A stretch of 43,060 nt of DNA from the NCBI GenBank assembly GCA_023664305.1, contig JAMPFT010000026.1:1-43060 (forward strand), given 5' to 3'. This stretch comes from a bacterium (lineage in GTDB: Bacteria; Bacillota; Clostridia; Lachnospirales; Lachnospiraceae). The position numbers and the translations under genes are program-made. A model generated the notes under the pieces. It searched no databases. It was given only the letters and a program-made list of their open reading frames with translations, and was not told the DNA's origin. This document shows, in pieces, positions 27,164 through 37,800 of the stretch; the first letter of the stretch is position 1; every line of letters begins with the position of its first letter.

Positions 27164-28363
27164 TCAGATAAAAAAGGAATAGGAATCAAATTTCCGGTAG
27201 GTTCTGATCTCCCGGCACAGCGGACAGACGATTCCCACCAGAATCATCGCCGTCGCAGGCAAAAGCGCCAGCTCCGACGAAATCTCGCCGTTCAGCGACA
27301 GCCCCAAAGACGTCCCCATCAACAGACAGAAAAGAAGGCCGCTGAAAGCGCTCAACAAAAAAAGCTTCCTTCTCAGATATCTCTTCGTCTTTCTCCCCGC
27401 ATAAACGCCGACAATACTGTCGCCGCCCTTTTGCAGCTGCTTTGCCATCTCGCCCGGCGAAAGCATAAGGAAGGAAAACGCAATATTCAAAAACAGGATA
27501 ACACACAGATAAACCCCCGCCCCCAACGTGTCCGTCAGGTTCAGCCTGTCGGAAATAAGCTGTAAGGTCTCATTCCCCCCTGAGAGGAACAAAAGCAGGC
27601 GTATGATTAACTGCGGTATCATAAAAAAGGCGACGGCAAACATAACCGGCATCACGCCGATGGGGTCAAGCTTATAGGCGATAAAGCTCTTGTCCGCAAA
27701 TTCATTGTGGATGGAAACCCGCTGCACCGGAATACGGATCAGGATGATTTCCATGGCCAGCATCACCGCCGCCATGACCAGACACAGAATTAGCGGGCTT
27801 TGAAGCTCCTCCCAGGTAAATTTCTGCACCGTGGAGACCAGATTATCCAGAATATTCACGAGGATAATCGGTATATGGCCGCCTATCCCGTACTCCTTAT
27901 TATAGCTCGCCATCTTAAAGATAACCAGGGCGCCAAGGATCATTTCCAGGACGGCAATCGCCCGCAACAAAACCGGATCAAAGCTCGACTCCTTAAAGAT
28001 CAGCCCGTCCGCCCGGGAAACCGAAAAGGACGCCGCAATGACAAGCATCAGGACCAGCGTGTACCGCTCCCTCTTCTGCGGCGAAAAACGGGCCTTAAAT
28101 TCGGCGCTCCTCAGCGCCGTAAAAATCCACATGATCAGCGTTGACGTAATATAAGGCATGATCCCCAGGGCAAACACCGTATACTGATACCGATCCCCGC
28201 TGATCATGGAAACCATGATATTCTGCGAGTTGAGTTCCTCTAACTCGTACGCCGCCGGATCCACATTATAAAGCAAGAGACTTCTTCCAACCATATAGAC
28301 TGCAAGAACCAGTACGCTGAAAAGAAGTCTCTTCCTCAATTCATGAGTTCTATTCTTTTTCAA
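27164..28363 (-). CDS. secY2: Accessory Sec channel SecY2
   Basis: This is a 399-residue integral membrane protein with about ten hydrophobic helices, as in SecY. It is somewhat shorter than housekeeping SecY. SecY-family hallmarks are visible: IMVSMISGDRYQYTVFALGIMPYITSTLI at residues 50-78, where ALGIMPYITSTLI resembles the SecY ALGIxPYIxxSI block, and GVMPVMFAVAFFMIPQ near residue 230. Translation starts at a TTG with AAGGG upstream. A stem-loop (28379-28415) lies between the upstream SRR adhesin gene and this start and may set the ratio of adhesin to translocase. It would form the pore used by SecA2. Confidence 0.93.
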   Translation of the reverse strand: MKKNRTHELRKRLLFSVLVLAVYMVGRSLLLYNVDPAAYELEELNSQNIMVSMISGDRYQYTVFALGIMPYITSTLIMWIFTALRSAEFKARFSPQKRERYTLVLMLVIAASFSVSRADGLIFKESSFDPVLLRAIAVLEMILGALVIFKMASYNKEYGIGGHIPIILVNILDNLVSTVQKFTWEELQSPLILCLVMAAVMLAMEIILIRIPVQRVSIHNEFADKSFIAYKLDPIGVMPVMFAVAFFMIPQLIIRLLLFLSGGNETLQLISDRLNLTDTLGAGVYLCVILFLNIAFSFLMLSPGEMAKQLQKGGDSIVGVYAGRKTKRYLRRKLFLLSAFSGLLFCLLMGTSLGLSLNGEISSELALLPATAMILVGIVCPLCREIRTYRKFDSYSFFI

Positions 28364-28378
28364 GTAAACATCCCTTCA

Positions 28379-28415
28379 TGTGTATCTCTCCGGCATAACG
28401 CCGGAGAGATACGCA
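28379..28415 (-). promoter_or_regulatory. Stem-loop between the SRR1 adhesin and secY2
   Basis: A 13-bp perfect stem (GTATCTCTCCGGC / GCCGGAGAGATAC, loop of five bases) extends to 16 bp with one wobble. It lies 22 bases after the adhesin stop and 15 bases before the secY2 TTG start. It is not followed by a T-tract, so it is more likely a processing or attenuation/stability element than a terminator. An almost identical stem-loop follows the other SRR gene (34819-34857). Confidence 0.7.
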
Positions 28416-29019
28416 CTCATTACAACCTGTTAATTACTTATTCCTTTTTCCTGACATCGACGGTTTCCGCTTTCTCCTCACGGCTTCTGCGGTAAGCCTC
28501 TACGGCGCTGGCAACTGCTCCTATGACAGGGAGCCAAGACCACCAGACCCTCTCTCCTTCACCGCCCGGCGCGCTGACAAGAGCCGTCTCTTCTTCCCCG
28601 ATCTCAACCGTCTGACCCGTTTCTTCCGCGTCCTCCTCGTTGTCCTCGGGAATTACTGCAAGAGGCACATCCTCGTCCTCAATGTCGATCTCACCGCCCT
28701 CATCGGGTTCCGGCGTTACGGGATCAAGATCCTCCGCCTCATCGGCTGCAGGACCGGCTGCCGCTGCCGCCGCTGCATCTGCCGCCGCGGTGCTGGTGCT
28801 ATCCGACACGCTGGTGCTTGCCGAATCGCTCTCGCTGGTACTTGCGCTTGCCGATGCACTTGCGCTGTCGCTCGCGCTGGTGCTTACACTTGCGCTGTCA
28901 CTTGCCGCCGTGCTCGCTGCAGTACTTGCGGCCGTGCTTGCTGCGGTACTTGCCGCCGTGCTTGCACTGTCACTTGCGCTGGTGCTTGCCGATGCGCTTG
29001 CGCTGTTGCTCTCGCTGAT

Positions 29020-32000
29020 GGAGAGGCTTTCGCTGGTGGATACGCTCTCACTGGTGCTGATGCTCTCGCTCGTGGATACGCTTTCGCTGGTGCTTACGCT
29101 TTCACTCGTGGATACGCTCTCACTGGTGCTTACGCTCTCGCTGGTGCTTACGCTCTCGCTCGTGCTTACGCTTTCACTTGTGGATACGCTTTCGCTCGTG
29201 CTTACGCTCTCACTCGTGCTTACGCTTTCACTTGTGGATACGCTTTCGCTCGTGCTCACGCTCTCACTGGTGGATACGCTCTCGCTGGTGCTCACGCTCT
29301 CACTTGTCGATACGCTTTCGCTCGTGCTCACGCTCTCACTCGTGCTTACGCTCTCACTCGTGCTTACGCTTTCGCTCGTGCTCACGCTCTCACTCGTCGA
29401 TACGCTCTCGCTAGTGCTTACGCTCTCACTTGTCGATACGCTCTCGCTCGTGCTGACGCTTTCACTCGTGGATACGCTTTCACTTGTGCTTACACTCTCA
29501 CTTGTCGATACGCTCTCACTCGTGCTGACGCTCTCGCTGGTGGATACACTTTCGCTCGTCGATACACTTTCACTTGTGGATACGCTCTCACTCGTGCTGA
29601 CACTTTCGCTGGTGCTTACGCTCTCACTCGTGCTCACGCTTTCACTCGTCGATACGCTTTCGCTCGTGCTCACGCTCTCACTTGTGGATACACTCTCACT
29701 GGTCGATACACTTTCGCTCGTGCTCACGCTCTCACTGGTCGATACGCTCTCACTTGTGGATACGCTTTCGCTCGTCGATACGCTCTCACTGGTGGATACG
29801 CTCTCGCTGGTGCTTACGCTTTCACTCGTAGATACGCTCTCACTTGTGGATACGCTTTCACTTGTGGATACGCTCTCGCTGGTGCTGACACTTTCGCTCG
29901 TCGATACGCTCTCACTTGTGCTCACGCTCTCGCTCGTGCTGACGCTTTCGCTGGTGGATACGCTCTCACTCGTGCTGACGCTCTCACTGGTGGATACGCT
30001 TTCGCTCGTCGATACGCTCTCACTGGTGGATACGCTCTCGCTGGTGCTTACGCTTTCACTCGTCGATACGCTCTCACTTGTGGATACGCTTTCGCTCGTC
30101 GATACGCTCTCACTGGTGGATACGCTCTCGCTGGTGCTTACGCTTTCACTCGTAGATACGCTCTCACTTGTGGATACGCTTTCACTTGTGGATACGCTCT
30201 CGCTGGTGCTGACACTTTCGCTCGTCGATACGCTCTCACTTGTGCTCACGCTCTCGCTCGTGCTGACGCTTTCGCTGGTGGATACGCTCTCACTCGTGCT
30301 GACGCTCTCACTTGTGGATACGCTTTCGCTCGTGCTCACACTCTCACTGGTGCTGACGCTCTCGCTCGTGCTCACGCTTTCACTGGTGCTTACACTCTCA
30401 CTTGTCGATACGCTCTCGCTGGTGCTGACACTCTCGCTCGTGCTCACGCTTTCACTCGTCGATACGCTCTCGCTGGTGCTTACGCTTTCGCTCGTGCTCA
30501 CACTCTCACTGGTCGATACGCTCTCACTCGTGCTCACGCTCTCACTCGTCGATACGCTTTCGCTCGTGCTTACGCTTTCACTCGTAGATACGCTCTCACT
30601 CGTGCTCACACTCTCACTCGTAGATACGCTCTCACTCGTAGATACGCTCTCGCTCGTGCTCACACTCTCACTCGTAGATACGCTCTCACTCGTGCTCACA
30701 CTTTCACTTGTGCTTACGCTTTCACTGGTGGATATACTCTCACTCGTGCTTACACTCTCACTTGTCGATACGCTTTCACTGGTGCTTACGCTCTCACTTG
30801 TCGATACGCTTTCACTGGTGCTTACGCTCTCACTTGTCGATACGCTTTCGCTCGTGCTTACACTCTCACTCGTGCTCACGCTCTCGCTGGTGGATACGCT
30901 CTCACTCGTGCTTACGCTTTCACTCGTCGATACGCTCTCGCTCGTGCTCACGCTCTCACTGGTGCTGACGCTTTCACTCGTCGATACGCTCTCGCTCGTG
31001 GATACGCTCTCACTCGTGCTTACGCTTTCACTCGTCGATACGCTCTCGCTCGTGCTCACGCTCTCACTGGTGCTTACGCTTTCACTCGTCGATACGCTCT
31101 CGCTGGTGGATACGCTTTCGCTCGTGCTCACGCTCTCACTTGTGGATACGCTTTCGCTCGTGCTCACGCTTTCACTTGTGCTTACACTCTCACTCGTGGA
31201 TACGCTTTCACTTGTGCTGACGCTCTCACTCGTCGATACGCTCTCGCTCGTGCTTATGCTCTCACTGGTGGATACGCTCTCACTTGTGCTGACGCTCTCA
31301 CTGGTGGATACACTCTCACTCGTCGATACGCTTTCGCTGGTGGATACGCTCTCGCTGGTGCTGACGCTTTCACTCGTCGATACGCTCTCACTCGTGGATA
31401 CACTCTCACTCGTGCTCACGCTTTCACTCGTCGATACACTCTCACTCGTGCTCACGCTCTCGCTGGTGCTGACGCTCTCACTCGTGCTTACACTTTCGCT
31501 CGTGCTTACGCTTTCACTCGTAGATACGCTCTCGCTCGTGCTCACGCTCTCACTGGTGCTTACGCTTTCACTCGTCGATACGCTCTCGCTGGTGGATACG
31601 CTTTCGCTCGTGCTGACGCTCTCACTCGTGGATACACTCTCACTCGTGCTCACGCTTTCACTCGTCGATACACTCTCACTCGTGCTCACGCTCTCGCTGG
31701 TGCTGACGCTCTCACTCGTGCTTACACTTTCGCTCGTGCTTACGCTTTCACTCGTAGATACACTCTCACTCGTGCTCACGCTTTCACTCGTCGATACGCT
31801 CTCACTCGTGCTCACGCTCTCGCTGGTGCTGACGCTTTCACTTGTGCTTACGCTCTCACTCGTAGATACGCTTTCGCTCGTGCTCACACTCTCGCTGGTG
31901 CTGACGCTTTCACTTGTGCTTACGCTCTCACTCGTAGATACGCTTTCGCTCGTGCTCACACTCTCGCTGGTGCTAACGCTCTCGCTTGTGCTTACGCTTT

Positions 32001-32364
32001 CACTCGTCGATACGCTTTCGCTCGTGCTCACACTCTCGCTGGTGCTGACGCTTTCACTTGTGCTTACGCTCTCACTGGTGCTCACGCTTTCACTCGTCGA
32101 TACGCTCTCACTCGTGCTCACGCTTTCACTGGTGGATACACTCTCACTCGTGCTGACGCTTTCGCTTGTGCTTACGCTCTCACTCGTGCTCACGCTTTCA
32201 CTCGTCGATACGCTTTCGCTCGTGCTCACGCTTTCACTCGTCGATACGCTCTCGCTCGTGCTTACGCTCTCACTCGTGCTCACGCTTTCACTCGTCGATA
32301 CGCTTTCGCTCGTCGATACGCTTTCGCTCGTGCTTACGCTCTCACTCGTACTCAAGCTCTCGCT
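29020..32364 (-). repeat. About 185 tandem 18-bp units encoding SVSTSE (SRR1)
   Basis: The unit is AGC GTA AGC ACG AGC GAG with many synonymous variants, and only a few units read SISTSE. It covers about 3.3 kb of the adhesin gene. Larger segmental copies are visible: a block starting at 29821 recurs at 30145 (324-bp shift, 18 units), one at 31387 recurs at 31621 (234 bp, 13 units) and one at 31821 recurs at 31893 (72 bp, four units). This indicates growth and shrinkage by recombination while keeping frame. Confidence 0.9.
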
Positions 32365-34280
32365 CGTGCTTGCTTCCTCACTCGCCTTAATCGAGTTACT
32401 TGCACTTTCATAGGAAGTCGAATTGGAAGCAGCTGCTTCTTCGCTTGCCGAATTAAAGCTATCAGACGCGTTACTTGCATCGGTGCTCCTGCTTTCGCTT
32501 GCTTCCTTCGCAGCAGCTGCGCTCTCGCTTGCTGCCTTCGAATTAGACTCGCTTGCCTCTTTCGCCGCAGATGCACTGGCGCTGGCCGCCTCGGATGCTT
32601 CTGAAATAGACTGCGACTGGCGATCCAACTCGTCATGATACTTCTGCAGAGCTTCCTCCTGACTGGTTACTTTCTCACTGCCAGTTATCACTCTGTCGTA
32701 AGTGTACTTCGTCGTGGTTGCCTTCGGGGTATACGCTGTATCGTTCTGGATTTTAAAGGTATATTCTGCCGTATCAGAACCGTTTCTGTACAAGCCATAG
32801 TTACCATTAGCATCCGTTTTCAGTACATAGTTGCTACCAAGATTCCGATATGTCAACTCCCACGACGTAGGCTTGTCTTTGTACTGGAGTCTAAATTCTC
32901 CATCCTTAATTAAAAGTGTATAATTGCTATTGTTTGCATCCTCAAGCTTGTGCCACTCGCCGTTCTGATCCTGAACAACAACATAATTCCCGACACCTAT
33001 ACCAGTGGCATTACCTCCTGCTACGGTATACTTGTTGCCGCCAACCGACTTTTCTGCTGTACTTGTATTCTCGTTCGAATTATTCAGCAAATTGTCATTT
33101 CCATTATTTTTATTATAAGTCGAATAATACCCTTCCGACCCGTCTGCCTTTACGACAAACATCTCACGATGGTCCGCATCATCTTCCAAAATATAGGAAA
33201 TCGTTCCGTCCGGATTAATCTGCCTGTCCGGATTCGTGTATGTCGTACCGTTTACCGTGATAACAACGTTTGTACCGCCGTTTCCATCAGATTCGATTTT
33301 GTAGTCGGTGGTCGGCGCACCCTCAGTCGTAATTGGCTTCGGCTTCTCATCATGCTTATTCGTAATCGTTACTTCTGTGCCGCCCGTCACCTCATAGCTT
33401 ATCTCCGCCTTATTGACGTTTACCTTCCCGTCCTCTACGGAATACTGGTAAACCTCGGAAAGCTCTCTTCCTTCGGAATCCTTATAGTAAACCGTATAAT
33501 AGCCCTGCTGATCTTCAGTCGCTTCCGTCCAGTCCATTTTGACGACAGAATTTCCGTTGCTGGCCATCTGATACTGGATAATGCTCTCCGCCACAATTTG
33601 TGCTGCCGCGTTCTGGTCTGCTGCCGACGCGGAATTGGAGTGCAGCGTAGACAGCGAATTAAGAGCCGAGTCGTAAGTAGAAAGAGCCGACGCCGCCTCA
33701 CTTGTAACACCATCCGTCTGGTAGGTCTCGGAAGTATGCTTGTATTCACTTTCAGACAGACTGAACTCATCACTGGCAGAATTACTCTCAGCCGTCACAT
33801 CGCTGGCGCTGTCAGACGCGCTGGCCGACATGGACTCGGATGTACTTTCCACACCGCTCTGAATCGCCGACAGAGATTCGGATGTAGACAGGCTCTCGCT
33901 TGTAAAGGTGTTAGAAGCGTCTACCTCTTCCGTCGAGTTCACCTCTGACGTTGACTCTACATCGCTCCACGTCTGCTGCGGGGGAACATTCTCCTTAGAA
34001 GCCTCTTCCCCGTCTCCCTCGGTGTCTCCGTCTGTTCCCCCCTCGGGATTCTCTTCCCCGGAGGTTCCGTTTCCTTCCCCATTGTTCTCGTTCTCGTCTG
34101 CAGACTCTTCCTCTTCTTCCTCGGATTCTTCCTCCTGCTCTTCCTCGGTGGATTTCTCCTGCTGATCTGCCCCGGGCTGCTCATTCGTCTGCAGGGTGAT
34201 TTCCTCATCATCCAGCGAAGCGACATTGATTCCGCCGTCATTCTGGCCATTTGCCGCAACGGTCTTAGTAACGGGAGATG

Positions 34281-34289
34281 CCCCCCCCC
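34281..34289 (-). repeat. Nine-base poly-G (minus strand) homopolymer tract in SRR1
   Basis: The adhesin message reads ATG followed by a G run totalling nine G's, then CATCTC. The neighbouring gene SRR2 has GTG GGG GCA at the same place, a run of only five. A length of eight or five G's would keep the adhesin in frame; nine puts it out of frame. Homopolymer runs of this length slip readily during replication. Confidence 0.85.
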
Positions 34290-34525
34290 ATTTCCTCAAA
34301 ATCGACATCCAGCTCTCCATTCGCTTTGGATGTTTCCTCCAGCTCCGCCGCCGTTTTTAACGCATCTTCCAACGTGCTCTGCGATTCCAGCGTGTTTTCC
34401 AGCTCGGCCTCAGCAGCAAATACGACGTTAGCGTCAAGCGTAGCCGCGCCGAGAACCACACCGGCTGTACCGGCGGCTTTCAGAACCTTGTTTACTTTGC
34501 TCGTCTTTCGGTTTCTCTTGCTCAT

Positions 34526-34897
34526 ATTCCCTCCTATGATCTTTCTGATTTATTTCCCACCTGTGATTGTAAACGAATTAATCCGGCCATTCAGATTTCA
34601 TATGTACTTCATCGTACACGTCTTGCCTCAATAAGTCAATCTTTTTTCGCTCTGACCGATCTTTCCTTTCGCAATCCTTCGGTTTGAAAGGCCTTTTAAG
34701 CTCCCCTCCCCCTTTCACAAAGAGGCCCTAACTTACTCTCACATATAGAAAGAGCGTTTGAAAATGAAAAATGGCTCAAAAAAATAAAATTTTTTTTGAG
34801 TTTTTTTCACTCGCCTTCACGCGTATCTCTCCGGCATAACACCGGAGAGATACGCGTTCGTTATACTACTTATCAATTTTTCTTTTCGGGACTATGC
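34526..34897 (-). promoter_or_regulatory. Upstream region of SRR1, with conserved promoter/leader block
   Basis: This 372-base gap lies between the SRR2 stop and the SRR1 start. It holds an SRR2 3' stem-loop (34819-34857) and an A/T-only dyad with a long T run near 34775-34805. A block near 34640-34800 is closely matched upstream of SRR2 (38215-38330). The shared block contains CAAACGCTCTTTCTATATG, a CTCT/AGAG dyad and a leader with a run GGGGGAGGGG. The dyad may be an operator and TATATG a -10. No convincing -35 box was found. A good AGGAGG site precedes the ATG. Confidence 0.6.
34819..34857 (-). promoter_or_regulatory. Stem-loop downstream of the SRR2 adhesin
   Basis: A 16-bp perfect stem (ACGCGTATCTCTCCGG / CCGGAGAGATACGCGT) closes a seven-base loop. 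It follows the SRR2 stop by 40 bases. It matches the stem after SRR1 in 10 or more bases per arm. An A/T-only hairpin with a T run follows on the minus strand, so this one may act together with that as a terminator. Confidence 0.7.
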
Positions 34898-37800
34898 TTA
34901 TTCCCTTTTCCTGACATCGACGGTTTCCGCTTTCTCCTCCCGATTTCTGCGGTAACCCTCTACGGCGCTGGCAACTGCTCCTATGACAGGGATCCAGGAC
35001 CACCAGATCCTCTCTCCTGCACCGCCCGGCGCACTGACAAGAGCCGTCTCTTCTTCCCCGATGTCAACCGTCTGACCCGTTCCTGCCGTGTCATCCTCGC
35101 TTCCCTCGGGAACTACCGCAAGAGGTACATCCTCGTCCTCAATGTCGATCTCACCGCCCTCTTCGGGTTCAGGCGTTACGGGATCAAGGTCTTCCGCTTC
35201 ATCGGCTGCAGGACCTTCTGCATCTGCCGCTGCCGCGTCTGCTGCCGCGGTGCTGGTGCTATCCGACACGCTGGTGCTTGCCGAATTGCTCTCGCTGGTG
35301 CTTGCGCTTGCCGATGCACTTGCGCTGTCGCTCGCGCTGGTACTTGCGGATGCGCTTGCGCTGTCACTTGCACTGGTGCTTGCGGATGCGCTTGCGCTGT
35401 CACTTGCCGCTGTGCTCGCTGCGGTACTTGCCGCCGTACTTGCTGCTGTGCTCGCCGCGGTACTTGCACTGGTGCTTGCGGATGCACTTGCACTGTTACT
35501 TGCGCTGGTGCTTGCCGACGCGCTTGCGCTATTGCTTGCGGATACGCTTGCGCTGTTGCTCTCGCTGATGGCGAGGCTTTCGCTGGTGGCAAGGCTCTCG
35601 CTGGTGCTGACGCTTTCGCTGGTGGATACGCTTTCACTCGTGGATATGCTCTCACTTGTGCTTACGCTTTCGCTCGTCGATACACTCTCACTCGTGGATA
35701 TGCTCTCACTCGTGCTTACGCTCTCGCTCGTCGATATGCTCTCGCTCGTAGATACACTCTCACTCGTCGATACACTTTCGCTGGTGGATATGCTCTCACT
35801 CGTTGATACGCTTTCGCTCGTGCTTACGCTCTCACTGGTGCTGATACTTTCACTCGTCGATACGCTCTCGCTCGTGCTGATGCTTTCGCTGGTGGATACG
35901 CTCTCACTCGTCGATACGCTCTCACTCGTGCTGATGCTTTCGCTGGTGGATACGCTTTCACTCGTCGATACGCTCTCGCTGGTGCTTATACTTTCGCTCG
36001 TGCTTACGCTCTCACTGGTGGAAAGGCTCTCACTCGTGCTCAGGCTCTCGCTGGTAGCCTTATAATAGGATGTCGAATGGGACTCCGATGTTTTCAGGCT
36101 CTCACTGGTGTAGCTATTCGATGCCTCATACCCGGCATCGCTCAAGCTCTTGATATCACTCTGCGCTGCAGTTTCGCTGGTCTCAGCCGATCCCGAATTT
36201 GTCGTACTGGTGCTCTTCGCATCGATTGCACTGTCGCTGGCTGAGTTAGACGTTTCCTCTATCGCCTCTGATTTGCTCTCCAACTCACTGTGATAGTTCT
36301 GCAAAGCGTTGTCATGGCCTTCTACTGGATCACCCGGTTTGATATTCCTGTTGTAGGTATAGGTCGTTGTAGTTGCCTTAGGGGTGTAGCTTGCGTCTTC
36401 TCCAATCGTAAGCGTATAGGCCGGTGTATTCTTCCCGTTTTCGTACAAGCCATAATTGCCATTCGCATCGGTCTTTAATACATACCCACTACCAATCTTT
36501 TTATAATCACCTTTTCCATTCAGCTGAGAATAGAAATTCCCATCATCAGATATTACAAGTTGACGACCCGGCTCCGAATCCAATGTAAGCTTATGCCATG
36601 CACCATTTTCATCCTGAACAACAGCATACTTATAATTGGTTAAAAGCCAATGATCCGTTCCTCCTGCAACAGTATAGCTGTTGCCATTAATCTCATAAGT
36701 ACTTGTGCTTGTTTTCTCATCCGAATTATTCAGCAAGCTACTTGTCTTATTATACGTCGTATAATAGCCGTTCGATCCGTCTGCCTTTACGACAAACATC
36801 TCTCTCTCTTTGTCGGTATCTTTCAGAATATAAGAAATCGTCTCATCCGGATTAATCTGTCTGTCAGGATTCTTATATGTGTCATCGCCTACCTTAATCA
36901 CAACATCCGTATCGCCCTTTTCGTTGGTTGTGATTTCGTAGCTGACGGTCGGCGCTTTATCAAGGTTCTCGATCTTATCCGGCTCCTTGTCATGATCGTC
37001 CGTAATCGTTACGGTCGTGCCGCCCGATACCTGATATTCTATCTCCGCCTTATTGACGCTTACCTTCCCCGCCTCATCTACGGAGTACTGGTAAATCTCG
37101 GAAAGCTCTCTTCCCGTGGAATCCGTGTAGTAAACCGTACAATAGCCGGGCTGATCGCCTGTCGCATCCGTCCATTCTATTTTGTCGGTAGCGCTTCCGC
37201 TGCTGGCCATCTGATACCGGATAATGCTCTCCGCTACGGTTTTCTCTGCATCAGCCAGATTTTCTCCCGACGCGGAATTGGAATGCAGCTCGGACAGCGA
37301 ATGAAGAGCCGAGTCGTAAGTAGAAAGAGCCGACGCCGCCTCGCTTGTAACACCTTCCGTCTGGTAGGTCTCGGACATATGCTTGTATTCGCTCTCCGAT
37401 GTGCTGAGCACTTCACTGGTGGACTCGCTGGTGGACGCCACGTCCGACGCGCTTTCCGACGCGCTGCCCGACAGGGATTCCGACGTGCTCGCCACATTGC
37501 TCTGAAGCGCCGACAGGGATTCAGATGTCGCCATGCTCTCGCTTGTGAAGCTGTTGGACTCGGATACTGCTTCCGTGGAGTTTACCTCTGATGTAGACTG
37601 CACTGCACTCCAGCTGTTGCTCCAATTCGGCGAGTCGGCTTCCCCGTCCTTAGGAGCCTCGTTCCCGTCTCCCTCGGTGTCCCCGTTTGTTCCCTCTTCG
37701 GGATTCTCATTTCCTGCCCCTTCGGTTCCGTTTGTGTTATTGATCCCGTCTGCAGACTCTTCCTCTTCTTCCTCGGAATCTTCCTCCTGCTGATCTGCCG

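Larger units (their letters stand above)
28438..34525 (-). pseudogene. Serine-rich-repeat adhesin SRR1, out of frame at a nine-G tract (putative phase-OFF)
   Basis: Two reading frames join into one adhesin. Codons from 34525 give the signal peptide and first part, then frame is lost in a run of nine G's (34281-34289). The rest (28438-34320) aligns with the intact neighbour SRR2. Removing one G restores 2,029 codons. Order: signal peptide, acidic section rich in Glu, short serine-rich region, binding-type region, then about 185 SVSTSE hexapeptides, an Ala/Ser tail, an acidic stretch and a C-terminal hydrophobic anchor. The restored protein would be exported by SecA2/SecY2 and glycosylated by GtfA/B. 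A premature stop soon after the tract (ends GGGISRY) gives an 86-residue product in this state. A sequencing or assembly error is possible. Confidence 0.8.

Noticed and set aside
29020-32364. CRISPR array
   Set aside because: The repeats are in-frame 18-bp coding units without spacers, and no cas genes are present.
28640-32413. Plus-strand open frame of 1,257 codons reading repeated [12 protein letters not shown]
   Set aside because: It is the antisense shadow of the SVSTSE array. The 18-bp repeat has no stop in this frame by composition; there is no ribosome site, and the minus-strand frame makes a recognisable adhesin.
28438-34525. SRR1 as an ordinary decayed pseudogene
   Set aside because: Only one single-base frame break, located in a homopolymer, in about 6 kb. 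The remaining frame is intact and very similar to SRR2, which fits a switch or sequencing error better than decay.
35088-36065. Plus-strand open frame of 325 codons opposite the SRR2 repeats
   Set aside because: Same antisense effect as in SRR1.
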